Shown: positions 10,111 to 21,749, counted from the first letter of the stretch. The stretch is DNA of 64,000 bases from Cylindrobasidium torrendii FP15055 ss-10 (GCA_000934385.1 KN880497.1:1-64000), one strand, 5' to 3'. Made by a program: numbers and translations. The notes: generated from the sequence alone by a model not told the origin.

Positions 10111-12164
10111 ATGTCAGTATACAGCTTGCACGTCGAAACCGACAGTGATATCGCCGACGAGGAAGTAGACCTAGGCGTGCCAGAGGATGTAACGCCAAGA
10201 GCCTCGCGGCCGCCATTACCTTTCGTGCTCGACCTGCCGCCTGCCACACCGCATAAAGGCTTCCGCGCATCGATGATATCGCCGTCGTCGCCAGACCTTC
10301 TGGCAACAAAGAACGCCCGCCCGAGCCTGTCGCGCTCACAAACGCTCCCAAGGATGGATGCCCCACCGCGGCGGATACGCAAGAACTCCATTGCGCTTGA
10401 AGTGGATGAGGACGTGCTGTTCAAGATACGGAGATGGGTACATGCCATTGCTATAGGTGCGTTTCAAGAAATATTGCAGGCCTACATCTCATTGACTCCC
10501 AAACGTAGTGGATTTCGATATTGACCATGGCCCCATGCTGGATGGCGCGTTCCCTCCCTTAAATCTTCTTCCCGCGGAGGTAGAAAACATGTACGTCCCC
10601 AGGCTTCACTGTATGGACAACATTGCTAATTCAGTGTGCTTAGCACCTTCTCTTCTTTCCCGGATTCGCCTCAATTCGAGCAGGGCTCTCAGAGTCACTC
10701 GTTTCGAATACGCGATAGCCAGGGAGCGTACATAAACGGATTTGTCTACTTTACCCAGAGGCGCAATGCTGCATTGAAGCGCGGGTACGAGCAGGTATGT
10801 CCCACCCTCAAGTTGATGGGATGTAACGCTGAGCTGCCTGTCTTCAGCGTTCAGTCGTTATCCTTACCCAGCACGAATACCCAACACTCTTCGCGGCCAT
10901 GTCGTCTGTCTTCGGTCCTCTATTCGCACAACATGATGTGCCCATGTTAGAGACAGCCTGTCACAACATCGCGACCTGGTATGTGCTCTTGAGTGGTGTT
11001 CCAATTGTCCACTTACGCGACGAAGAAGGCCTGATCCTACCCCCGGAACCATATTAGAATTGGGCTTTCTTGGGAGCGTGCTGCAGGTCGAGATACCACA
11101 AACTATAGATCACCAACAGCTCACAGAGACATCTGCGTTTCGCGAAAAGTACAATCCCCAGCGGCACGTACGTTTATGGTGCTTCACGCTCCGCTGCGTT
11201 AGTTGACAATTCTTTCAGATACTTGCAGCCGCATCGCCTCTGTTTCCTCCAGTGATCCATCTGTTCGAGGCGGCACTTTCGCACTTGTGGTCCATTTGGG
11301 AGTGTGTTGTCCTCTGCGAGCCGATTCTTGTCTTTGGGCCGTCGCCCAGTCAAACGAGTCAAGCGATTTGGTTCTTGCGCGACTTGCTGCGTCCTATTCC
11401 TGTAGCTGGCGATGTTCGTCCGTACTTCACAATCCACGACCGGGACCACGGGAGTCTTGTGAACAAGCTTCCCCCGAAGGCTGGGCTGTTGTTGGGCGTG
11501 ACCAACCCGTTTTTCGAGAGGGAGTGTGTTCACTGGCCACATACACTCAGCTTGGGCAAGAAGTGAGTTTGCTGCTCTATGTCTTCGAGGGTATGCTCAC
11601 ATCGAACAGAGTTGCCCACAAGTCATCAATACGAACGCCAGGACCATTGCCGGGCTGGAAGACCAAGACGCATAAGCGCTATATCTCAAAAGATCAGGCT
11701 ATATTGAAGCAGCTAGAACACGCTTTGAATGGCTCAGGCAGCGACCGTATGTCTCTTCCCTTCCTGAATGCACGCCTTCTGAATTGTCGATAGAACTGAC
11801 GGCCTCGCTTGCTATGCGCCGTCACTTCTGCCAGCGGACGAATGAGATGCTCATTCCACTGTCAAGATACCTGAACACGCTGATACCACCGCCGGCTGAC
11901 GTGAGAAATGGCAAGACGCGGCTGAAGCCATTCCAAAATTCAGCGTTCTTTGCTTCGCTCAAGGAGCATGGCTCACCATTGCCTTTCAAAAGCTCGACAA
12001 AGAGAAGGGATTTTTATGAAAGGTATGCACCATGCTTTCAGCTGGAGACTATGACACTGACCATCCGGGAAAGGTGGCTGAAGACGCCATCATTCGGTTT
12101 GTGGCTAGCGCAGCAGGAGGGCATCGTACAAAGTGTCTTGCGAAAGAGCTTGGATGCTCCGTAA
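10111..12164 (+). CDS. DENN domain protein, DENND6 type (Rab guanine-nucleotide exchange factor)
   Basis: Nine exons (10111-10456, 10509-10590, 10644-10794, 10848-10978, 11029-11167, 11219-11562, 11610-11746, 11794-12022, 12074-12164) give 549 residues in phase. A disordered N terminus is followed by DENN-module blocks: RRWVHAIAIVDFDIDHGP, FSSFPDSPQFEQ, VLCEPILVFGPSPSQTS and LLLGVTNPFFERECVHWPH. The C-terminal helical part contains KRYISKDQAILKQL and ends with LKTPSFGLWLAQQ, as in DENND6 (FAM116) proteins. Animal DENND6 activates Rab14 in endosomal traffic; the fungal Rab partner is unknown. The last intron (51 nt, GTATGC donor) is also frame-neutral. The gene converges on CIA1 with 72 bp between stop codons. 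Confidence 0.88.
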
Positions 12165-12236
12165 TTCTATACTGGATGGAATGGAACCATATGTACAAGG
12201 CGAAAATACATACATATACGATAAGTGGTAATTAAG

Positions 12237-13431
12237 CTAAACTCCTGTTGGCTCTATCCTCCATATTTTGCAGTTTCCGTCGTCTCCAGCGGAGCCTAGG
12301 ATATCCTCCAGTCCTGTGGTGGGACACCATGCTACAGTGTTGATATCGTGTACGCCGTGTGCATCATGAACCTTTGTCAACAAGCGCTCGGTCACTGTAT
12401 CCTCGGCTTCCTGCAACTCGCGCACGAATATGATTCCGTCGCTCCCTGTGCTAGCAAGCCATCCCAGACTGCGCGCGCCGCCCTTACCTTTGCCCCATGC
12501 GAGCGAGAATACAGCACGTTCATGTCCTGTGAGAACGAGGACTTCCTTGAACTGGAATTGACCCGTTCGCTTCCAAATCTTGACTGTTTTGTCGTCGGAC
12601 GCTGAGGCGAGGAAGCGGCCATCTGGGGACCAAGCAAGGCTCCAGACAGTAGATTCGTGTGCTTGAATTGTTGCGGCGCAGTACCAGTCGTCGGAAGGGT
12701 CGTCGATGTAGAAACGAATGGTGTCGTCGTATGAGGCGGATGCGAGTAGCTGGGGTGAATGGTAAGGGAAAGCCTGACTGGACTGGGGGGCAAGTCGAGT
12801 CATACCTCTTCTGTAGGATGCCATGCAACACATTTCACGTCTTGTGTGTGCTCCATCATCACACCGAGACATTCAAAATCAGCATCTGGTTGTACTGCGG
12901 AAATGTGAGGTTCCATCTGGGAATTTGGGGGGTATGGAAGGCGCACCTTCCCAGACCCAAACAGATTTGTCACGGCTACAACTAGCAAGAAGAGTGCCTG
13001 TGCTTGAATAGGCGACGCTCTTGCATTCTGTTTCGTGTCCCTCGAGCAGCGTCAGACATTCCCACTCGCCTGCGCCGTCTTCGTCGTCCTCTTCGCGCTC
13101 CCATACACCGATGTTGGCGTCAAATGATGCTGTGACGAGTGTCTTCCCCGACGGTGCCCACGCGACGGCCCGCACGCTCTTTGTGTGTCCCGTTGGTATT
13201 GACGCCGCCAGCCTGAAATCCAGGGCCGAGGGCGAATAAGAGTACAGTCGCACTGAGCGATCGCCCGAGCAGGACGCGAGAAGTGGTTTTGTGGGATTCC
13301 AGGCGAGATGCCAGGCGCGGTCTTCATGGCCTGTGCGCCGAGTGAGCAATCGTTAGGGCAGCGAGGGAGTGTGTTGACGCGCCGCTCAGGGTGGCGATGA
13401 GCTTCAACTCGTATGGCAGATCGACTTGCAT
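12237..13431 (-). CDS. CIA1: Cytosolic iron-sulfur assembly WD40 protein CIA1 (CIAO1)
   Basis: Four exons (13431-13383, 13330-12947, 12894-12806, 12749-12237) give 344 residues, the usual length for the family. Seven WD40 repeats can be followed, starting with GHEDRAWHLAWNP and ending with SAGDDGNCKIWRI. CIA1 forms the targeting complex with the MMS19- and CIAO2-type proteins and hands Fe-S clusters to cytosolic and nuclear enzymes. The first intron (13382-13331, 52 nt) must begin with GC rather than GT to keep the conserved frame LSGHEDRAW. It has a clear CTAAC branch site and a CAG acceptor. The start shares a 138-bp divergent promoter with an F-box gene. Confidence 0.9.
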
Positions 13432-13569
13432 GATGAAAACAGAGATTAAGATATTTTTGCCTGCCGCGGCCGGGGGTCCATTTTGGCATTTGCTATTCTT
13501 TCGCGTATTCGGTCCGTAAGACCGGTCCACCCTTTAACCAGAAGCCATCATCGACACTGCGACCTCACA
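13432..13569. promoter_or_regulatory. Short divergent promoter (CIA1 / F-box gene)
   Basis: Only 138 bp lie between the start codons of CIA1 (minus) and the F-box protein gene (plus), so transcription of both must initiate in this space. It contains a GC-rich block (GCCGCGGCCGG) near 13463. No TATA box is evident. Confidence 0.6.
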
Positions 13570-15193
13570 ATGGCCAAGCTCGTGGACCTTCCGGCCGAGC
13601 TGCTCGACATTGTGCTCTCTGACCTCGCTGGGGATGGAAACAAGATGCTGAAGCGGGTCTGCCTTGTCGGAAACCGCAAATTGACCCAAATCGCAAGAAG
13701 GCTTTCGTTTCGTCACATCCGGATCGCCCTCAAATTCCCTCTTTCCGAGCGCCATCCTTTCTACCGCAGGTTCAGAGGCATTCTTGACAACCCTTCTCTT
13801 TGTGCGTCTGTGCGGACCGTCCAATTTGCATGCGAAGGCCACCAGGACTCGATCAAGCTCTCCCAATTCCTGAACAAGAACCTCGGCCGTCTTTCAAATG
13901 TCACCCATGCCTACCTCGTCTGCAACAGCGAGGACGCATGCTGGCTGGGATGTATCAGCCGTATCATTCTGCTCTCCCTCATCACAATACCCTCCCTGCG
14001 ACACCTCAGTATACGCGGCTGCCAATGCCTTTGTGACGACTATTTCCCCATTTCCAGTTCGACCGCAGAACTCGATACCCTGACACTCGAAGATGTTAAA
14101 CTCGAAAGCCGTGGAAGCTCGGATGGATGGGCTAGTATCCTTCGGAGTGTAAGCGGTGTCAAGACGCTTAACATGAAGAACTGCAGATGGTCCACTGACG
14201 GCGACACCTCGGGCTGCCTTTCGGCCGCTATTGTTCTCAAGGAACTTCAAATGGCCGGTGCCACAGCATGGAGCTCAATTCGCAAATTGCACGTAGGGTG
14301 TTCATGCGAGCCATGCCAGTGGTATTGTCAAGCCGATGCGCGTCAACTTGCCAAACTCTGTGTGCGCTCCTTCATTGTTTCAAACAACACAATAAACTCA
14401 TGATATTGTGTAGGAATGCGAGCTTCCCCATCTCGAAGAATTAGCTGTGATTAGCCGCTCGAGCGAGGTGTTCGCGTGCACAACAACAACAATGCAAGAC
14501 ATCGGGAACGCTTTCGGGGCATCTCTCAAGCGGCTATGGCTCAGCTTCCCTCAATGCCAATGCTTCACACCAAACGAGTTGCTCAATGCCGCTCCCAAGT
14601 TCAGAGAACTTGAAGAACTCGCAATACAAGACCAAGGCACGAACACGGTGCGGTGCACAGTAGTTGTTTTGGTGTTCTCTCTGACGCAGGCCCAGCAGGC
14701 ATATGCATCGGCCTTTTCCCAGTTCCAGTTCCTCACCAACATACACTTCCTCCCACCCATGCGTAACCCACCCCGCCGATTGACTGCCAAAAACGCACGC
14801 GACATGGCTGCGGTGCTCGTCAAAAATAACGCTGTCTTACAGAACATCTCATGGCAGTCAAGCGACATCACCATTCAAATCCGCGAAGGAGATCCTGTGA
14901 TATACGACGATGCGCCGCCTCCACCTGTCCTGCGAAACAGCGTCTGCATAAAAAAGGAATCCAGCGATAATGGATTGGAAGAGCCGCAGGCGGAAGTCGA
15001 GGGTGCAGCACAAGCGTCAGGCAGTGCACAACCCGTCAACAGAGACGTCAAGGAGGAGGATGTAGAGGCCGAAGATGGCAAGGATATGCTATTGAAGAGG
15101 AGCATCACTTCGCACAGTTATTGCCTCCCGGCATGGTTAGACGCGGAATGGCTTCAATACGAGACCCGCGAGCTCCTGGCGCCTGGTCCTTGA
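13570..15193 (+). CDS. F-box-like protein with leucine-rich C-terminal region
   Basis: The N terminus VDLPAELLDIVLSDL resembles a fungal F-box, which docks to Skp1 in SCF ubiquitin ligases. It is followed by many leucine-rich segments such as LRHLSIRGC, LDTLTLEDV, VKTLNMKNC and LEELAVISR, consistent with an irregular LRR substrate-binding arch. Exon 1 is 13570-14361; exon 2 begins at 14414. A further frame-neutral 42-nt intron at 14648-14689 (GTGCGG donor, GACGCAG acceptor) is probable and gives 509 residues; without it the protein is 523. The C-terminal tail is acidic (EEPQAEVEGAAQ, KEEDVEAEDGK). Target unknown. Confidence 0.75.
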
Positions 15194-15380
15194 AGGACCA
15201 GACGGCCTGGCATATACGTATGCGTGATGTTAAAGTTTATGGACTAACCGACCTTTTGGCTTGTTGTACGATTATGTTTTATGCGATATGATTATGGGAA
15301 CACTTCATGTACCGAATACAGCAGAGTATCTATCCCCTTCACGATTTCAACTTGAACTAACTATTTGCATTTGCTGCTGG

Positions 15381-16115
15381 CTAGTGTTGGGTGCTAGGCC
15401 CGCTGAGTCGGGCAACTGCTGCATAAAGAGGAGCGAAATCGCCGTAGATGCTGTACGACGTGGCCTGCTTGTCCTGCATTGAAGGTTTAGTATTCCTCGA
15501 AGGATGCCATTTCTTTTCGTAGTACCTTTGGTTCTTTGCGAAGGATTGCCCAAGCTTTCATCATAGCGTCTGAGCCGTCGACGAATGTCCAGCTGAGGGT
15601 GGTGGCGGCCATAACGCTGTCCTGGAGCACTTTACCTGTACAGGTGGTGTCAGCACAAGGGACACTTATCTCAAGTCATCAGACGGCGCTAAAGGCACAG
15701 GAAAGGAAAGCCGAGGCTTGGGCAGAGGTAATAATGACCCACATTCTGTGATTCTGTACCCACAATGTCAGCTAACGGCTTTTCGACTGAAAGGAAAGGC
15801 AAAATAGCATACTCGTGCTTCATGGAGGATATGGCGTCCTTGGAGGCGCCAAAGACGGAGACGACGCTGTCGCGGCCCTTGAGCGAGGGCATGTTGGCGA
15901 AATTGAACTCGACATCCGGGGTGAGGTAGGAGTCCGCGAACTTGACGAGATCTTTACTGTCGAGGGAGGCATAGAACTATGCAACAGGGAGAGCAAGATA
16001 AGCGCTTCATTCGAGATGGCCTAAAAGGCGGGCAGAAATCGAGAGTACGCACGTCTGTCATCCATTTCTGGCTCGCATCGATATCGACTTGGGCAGGCGT
16101 GCTTTCGATAGACAT
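15381..16115 (-). CDS. NTF2-like / SnoaL-like fold small protein
   Basis: Five exons (16115-16053, 15976-15813, 15753-15743, 15635-15526, 15473-15381) give 146 residues. The opening helix with FYASLDSKDLVKFADSYLTPDVEFNFANMPSLKGRD is the usual start of a cone-shaped NTF2-like domain. The end SYSIYGDFAPLYAA matches the last strand of such proteins. Fungal members include small isomerases, dehydratases and proteins of unknown role; no catalytic set can be read with confidence. The third exon is only 11 nt and is fixed by phase; the 107-nt intron beside it was placed by phase and is the weakest part of the model. The gene converges on the F-box gene (187 bp). Confidence 0.65.
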
Positions 16116-16210
16116 TGCTGGTGGAGAAGATGCTGGTCGTTGTCAGTGAGGTCTGCTGAGTGGAAAGCAAGGGAGAATTGAGTGGATATAAGACCACTTT
16201 GACGTGCGGC

Positions 16211-16217
16211 TTATATA
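16211..16217 (-). promoter_or_regulatory. Putative TATA box of the NTF2-like gene
   Basis: Minus-strand sequence AGCTATATAAGCC lies about 96 bases before the ATG at 16115. Confidence 0.5.
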
Positions 16218-17691
16218 GCTCTCTGATGCTTCAGATGGATCTCCGGTTCTTATAGCATTATGACGGCGCTCCAGCCGTAGGTGATAGCACAACTCGCTGT
16301 CAATGTCACCGCGTCTTACGCGAAGACAGTAAGAGGTAGTTGAGTACCACGAGGCGGCCACCCTCTGCAAGGCGCACTACCATTGGCTACCCCAGGAGGC
16401 ATCCATTTGGGAGCCCGTGATTTTCACAGACGGGAGATTACTGTGGACTCTCTCCAAGGGTCGACCCCGAGATGCGGACGCTGCTTGTGAGGTAAATGGT
16501 CGCATTATTCTAGGCGCAACATTAATAGTAGCATGCGCTGCAGAAGATGGATTTAGAGTGAAGAATGAGAAATGAAATAGGCAGATGGTTGCTTCCCAAG
16601 CCCGGGGGCGAGGTTGTCAAACTCGTCGCGATACATTTTTCGCTCCCCGACCGACCTTCTTTGTCGAGACCCATTCGAGTGAACCTTCAGGTGGTTATAG
16701 TAGTGTCCGGATGTGTGGTAGGTTGGACATATGCATTTTCCAGAAGCCAAATCAACATGTGGATACTTTGGAGAAGTGGATGCGCCTGAATCGATAGATT
16801 GAAATTGGATGGAAGGGTTGAGCGAGGTGTCGAAAGCAAATGTATAATATTGGGCACACACCGCCCAGAAGTCCACAGAGAACACTATCGCGGCATTCTT
16901 TTTGGTCTGTGAGAACGATGAGAAATACATTTGTGCTTGTGTGAGTCGGGGATTGAGCTGGCCGAGGGCTCTGAAGCGTCTTGGGCAACGCCCAATGGAG
17001 GAAAACAAGAAAAACCTCAGAGATACAAGTTTGACTTGTTGCAGCATGCAGCTTACGGGGGTGGCTTTTGCAGCATCCCTGTGTGAATAGCTTCGGCTAT
17101 TAAGGCTGTCAGCCTCGCAGCAGAGGCCGCCGCACACACAAACACCCCACGAGGACCACTTTGGAAGGGTGAGGCACATGCATTAGGCCTTTACGCGCTT
17201 ATATGTCCGAGACCAGCGGTCTAAGCAAGTATGAATTATACGTCTGAATCAAGGGTTTCTGGCCTTTGTTGTTTGAAAATTTCAGATGAGTATGATACTA
17301 CAAAAACGCGATTGGAAGTCATCTAAAGAACGACCGGTACCGGTGCAAGCTAGGTTGGCTTGAAGCTTGAAGGCAGACATATCGTTGCATTAATCAAACG
17401 CAGGGAACGTTCGTGTAAGTAGTCAATTGCTAAGATGGGTCATGTGATCGGTGAGATCGCCGTGCGTCACGTGACAGCCATTGTTCAAAACTTATAAGCG
17501 AGAAATCCTGGAGCAATGCCCAAGAAATCATATAGAAAAGTATGAAAGTATTCTAAAAGCTACATGTGAATGCTTTGCAGAAGGCTATTTCATTTTGGAA
17601 TGTACCAGTCCGATACGTACTATACATTTACTCCTCCGGATACAACAGCAAGTCAGTGTACAACACTTCCGTTTCGTTACCCAACCGCCAC
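16218..17691. other. Long spacer with an unexplained minus-strand open frame
   Basis: A 208-codon minus-strand frame spans 16553-17179 without a stop, but matches no family I know. Splicing of GTAAGC (near 17055) to a CACAAG acceptor would instead give a short protein containing ECRDSVLCGLLGGVC, faintly like cysteine-rich tail-membrane proteins. Neither reading is convincing. A CACGTG-centred palindrome (GTCACGTGAC) sits near 17467. Confidence 0.3.
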
Positions 17692-18935
17692 CTAGGCTTC
17701 GACACCAACAGCACCAGCCTTTCCGGGACTCCCCGCAGCTTTCCAGGCAGCCAGAATGAGGTTGACGACGTCTTCAACACCAGAGTTTTGGCGTACGCTA
17801 GTGAAAAGCGTCGGCCCGTCGGCCCTCATTTTGCTGGAGTCGCGCTCCATTACTTCCAAGGACGCGCCAACGTACGGCGCAAGGTCAGTCTGCAAACAGG
17901 ATGAGGTAGCCCGACGGACAGAGAGGGATAAAGCTCACCTTGTTGATAACAAGGAGATCTGAATGTGTGATGCCAGGTCCTCCCTTTCTCGGAATTTTGT
18001 CGCCACCCTAGGGAACAGAATCAAACGAGGTCGATGCATGAAAATGAGATGAGACCGACTGAGACATCAATCACGTAGATGATATAGTCGGCTAATTCCC
18101 GAGAGTAGTTTGCAGCCAGGTTGTCACCGCCGCTTTCGACAAAGAGGATTTGGCAGCCGAACTTGGCTTGCAGAGTCTCGAGGGCACCCATGTTGGCGCT
18201 GATGTCCTCGCGAATGGCGGCGTGCGGGCAGCCGCCGGTTTCGATGGCCAGAATACGTTCAGCGGGGAGGGCTTTGTTCTTGATTAAGAACTCTTGGTCC
18301 TCGCGGGTGAAAATATCATTTGTGACAGTCGCTGTGGGTCATTAGGTCATTAGAGTCATGAAGAGATGTGGCATCCAGTTTTATAGCGAGAAAGCTGTAG
18401 ACTAGCATCGGCGTACATCCAGAGCCTTTCCTACAGCAGGACTTGTGATTCGTAGAGAGAAACAGGGGAAATGGGAATGTAAGAGTATCACTTCGCGTGC
18501 GAGCTTTCTCGTCAAGGATTGGGGATACAAGCATAGACGAGTACTCACCGATGTTGTATTGATCCCTCAGTCGTTGGCAAAGCGCGAGAGTCAGAGCCGT
18601 CTTTCCAGAGCCGACGGGACTAAATGACGCGTCAGTGGAGGAAGCGGACGCGTCGCGGTAGTGCACGCACCCTCCGATGCCAATAGTAAATCCACGTTCC
18701 TCAAAGTTGCGTGCCGAATAATCAGGCATATCGCGTTCGGCATACTTGCCTGTACGGGAATAAATATGGGCCTGGGAACATGATGGCGCAAGAGACCTGC
18801 GTGGTCGTAGTGTTCATGGGTATGGCCGTGTTCCCCTCCATGGTCGTGGGAGTGCTCGGCACCACCGGTGTGAGAGTGCGAAGCCCCAGCGTCTCCAGAC
18901 GGCGCAGAAAGGTTGTTGAAGAATGGCACGTTCAT
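17692..18935 (-). CDS. ureG: Urease accessory GTPase UreG
   Basis: Six exons (18935-18797, 18749-18671, 18619-18549, 18331-18060, 18007-17939, 17889-17692) give 275 residues. The P-loop [11 protein letters not shown] is built across an intron. [14 protein letters not shown], the metal-binding CPH of [22 protein letters not shown] and [12 protein letters not shown] follow in the order of UreG. The protein delivers nickel to apo-urease with UreD, UreF and UreE functions. Fungi and plants lack a separate UreE, and the first 50 residues here are very rich in His ([18 protein letters not shown]), fitting a built-in nickel store. The third intron is 217 nt, far longer than its neighbours. No other urease gene is in the window. 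Confidence 0.93.
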
Positions 18936-19628
18936 GATGGAAAGTGATAGAGAAAAGTCGGCACACCGACGGCGATAACATCATATTAGCGCTGTTCAAG
19001 ATAAGGAATTCCACGTGATGCGCGGCGCGGCCAATTTCGCCGCCGCCACGTTAGAAATTGGATTGGAATGGCCCGCACGGCCTGCATGGAGGTAGCTCTG
19101 AAAGTTGTAACTTGTCACGACGAGATGTTGACCAAATGCCCCTCCCATGCCTAAGCGGCAAGCTATACTACGCGTTACATAGATGTGTATGTTTGCCGAT
19201 CAGGACAGCCGACTTCTCAACTTCAACTTGTCGGGGCTGACACTGGTTGATTGACAGCCCGAGATACAGGCCATTTTCTAGCGAGACTATTCGTTTCCTT
19301 TGCTTTCTCGTACTGCTATTGTATCCTGGGCGTTATGCCAGAAAATTCAGGATATTCAACTGCAGAAATGACATCGCACAACATCGGCCATTGTCCGGCC
19401 ATTGTTTTTGGAATCATGCCTCTGCGGGAATCCAGGCACGGTAATTGTAGATGCCTGTCGAGTTCCTGGAAACCAAAGCTACGTCGTTGTAGACGAGCGT
19501 GTGATACTTAAGAAGAGAGCAAAAGGTAGTGTGGCTCCATCAAAACTTTCCCTTTTGCCTCCGTCATCTCTCTTCTCCTACCCTCACTCACTTGGAAACA
19601 CACTCCCTTTTCTTTACGACAGGATACG
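18936..19628. other. Gene-free spacer between divergent genes
   Basis: Upstream regions of ureG (minus) and the DUF1996 gene (plus). A pyrimidine-rich run (CCTCCGTCATCTCTCTTCTCC) precedes the plus-strand gene. No open frame is credible. Confidence 0.5.
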
Positions 19629-21502
19629 ATGAAGTCCGCTCTTTTCTTGGCTGCTCTCTCGGCGTCAGTGAATGCGTACTGGCTGATGGCTGTTGGTTCG
19701 TTTCTCACGGTTCTCTTTCACGAACATTTCTCACGACCACTAGACGATCTTTTCGACGGTGTCCCTCAACGCGTCGACCCTTTGGTGTACCCAGGACAGC
19801 GTGCAGGCCATGTCCACAAGAGTGCGCTCGCTGGATGCGACACCGACGCCGCTTACTGACTTTACCTAGTCCTTGGTGGCAAGAACTTTGATTTCGAGGT
19901 GCCAACATCGGATGTCCTCCGCCAGAGCGAGTGCACGACGACCCCCATCGCAGAGGATCACTCAAACTATTGGGTACCCGTGCGTATTCTATGCGCCCGT
20001 CTTTTGCCCCTCCACTGACGTTCCCGCAGTCCTTGTACTTCCAGTAAGATTTTCTCCTTTCGACAGCTGAAATGCTCCTCACCCAAGCGTTGTAGATGGG
20101 CCAACGGATCCTACAGTTCAGTTGGCGGCGGCGCCGTCATGTAAGTCGTATGTGCACCAAAATAAACCACTCGCTGACGTCTCGTAGCTGTACGTCCCTA
20201 TCCGTTCGTTATCCACGATGCGCTAACCGATGAGCAAGACTATCTTTTCCCCGATACCGCCGGAAGTACGACGCCATTCCCCGACGATGTGAGCAGCCAG
20301 CTTGATGTTTGTATGGTTGGCTCACACAAATCTAGTTCAGGATGCTCTCTGGCGACCCATCGCTACGTTCATTCAACGAGTCCAGCTTCGCGCAGCAGGC
20401 AGTCACCTACCTCTGCCTCAACTGGGACGCAGGAGGAGAGACCACTCGCCACAATGAGATCCCAGTCAAAGACTGCCCAGCCGGAATTCGTTCTCAGATT
20501 GTGAGTTCAATGTGAATAGCCTACACCTCAAATGCTAACGAATACCAGAACTTCCCGAGTTGCTGGGACGGCAAGGTAACATACATTCCAAACAACGAAT
20601 ATCTACATGTAGTTGACCATCGTTCAGAACACGGATTCTGCTGACCACAAGTCCCACGTCGCGTTCCGCTCTGGTGGCCCCGATTCAGGTGACTGCACCG
20701 ACCCCAACTTCCCAGTGTCTATCCCCCGCATCTTCATCGAAATCTACTGGTCCGCTCAAGACTTCACGACTTTCAAATCGCAGGCAAAGAACCCTTCCCA
20801 GCCATTTGTGTGCGTTTTTCAAGTCCCCCTCATACTTCAGAGTATTGAACAGCAATCACACAGACTCTCGAACGGCGACGAGCTAGGCTACTCGTACCAC
20901 GGCGGTTAGTATCACTATCGTCAACCTTGCTGGCTTTAGCTTACCCTCACATCAGACTTCCTCAACGGATGGGAGACTGCTACTCTGCAAAAGGCTGTCG
21001 ACCAATGCAACTGCAGTACGTTCTCAATCTTGTCATTCCGACCAATTGTTCATTGCCGTCTATCTTCCAGACATGTACGGTGACCCAACGTGCTGTGGAG
21101 ATGCGGGAGTCTTCACCTACGACCCCGACCACAAGAATGGCAAGTGTACCAAAGATCTCCTGATTACCGACGAGCCATGTATGTCTTTCCCTCGTCGTTC
21201 GAAGATGCTTCCTCATTCTTAATCTAGCCACCGGCCTCATTGCCGCCCTTCCTGGCGTCGATGCAAGCAATCTATCCACCTCTGCCTCAGAGGATGCATC
21301 CTCGTCGACCTCCGCATCTGCAGCGGCAGCATCCAGTGCTGCGCCCTCGAGCCTCAACAATGCTTCTGCCTCCTCCGGCGACTCCGGCTCGCGGGAAGCT
21401 AGCAGCTCGAGATGCAGCACAATCAAGCGTGAAGAGCGCGATGTCAAGCGCCATGCTCGCACGCACCACCGCCGTCGTGATTTCACCTTCGGATCCCTTT
21501 GA
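19629..21502 (+). CDS. Secreted DUF1996-domain protein
   Basis: The signal peptide MKSALFLAALSASVNA leads into YWLM, the hallmark start of DUF1996. RVDPLVYPGQRAGHVHK, NFPSCWDGKN, HKSHVAFRSGG and GWETATLQKAVDQCNC follow in family order. A Ser/Ala-rich tail ends in a basic segment. Function of DUF1996 is unknown; proteins are extracellular or wall-bound. The model has 14 exons: 19629-19695, 19744-19821, 19870-19979, 20030-20043, 20096-20140, 20188-20189, 20239-20288, 20336-20500, 20549-20575, 20628-20809, 20864-20904, 20956-21015, 21071-21178, 21228-21502. They sum to 408 codons. Exon 6 is two nucleotides, required to restore the conserved GGAVIYYLFPD. It is flanked by canonical 47- and 49-nt introns. 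Confidence 0.88.
20188..20189 (+). other. Predicted 2-nt microexon of the DUF1996 gene
   Basis: The bases CT lie between a GTAAGT...CTGAC...TCGTAG intron and a GTACGT...CTAAC...GCAAG intron. Joining AT, CT and AC restores the codons for I-Y-Y in GGAVIYYLFPD. Removing the region as one intron shifts the frame. Confidence 0.65.
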
Positions 21503-21749
21503 TTCGGGGGCTTCACTTATTTATTAGCCCGTGTCGGCGTAGAGCGTTGGCCCGTGCTCCTGCTTACTGACTTGCTGGTACTAGCTGAAGTGGGAATGTT
21601 CCTGTTACTGATTTGATAGAGTATTGCTAGCTAGAAATACGTGCTCCATTGAGGGAATCCAACTGAGTTGGCGCTTCAAAGCCTGCGATTGGGTTGTAGT
21701 CAGGCAATGGTAAATGGCCGCGGACAGCATCGACGAGCTGTTGCAAGCA

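Noticed and set aside
12879..13349. CIA1 starting at a TTG inside the first intron
   Set aside because: It would need a non-ATG start and loses the conserved N terminus that the GC-AG splice provides.
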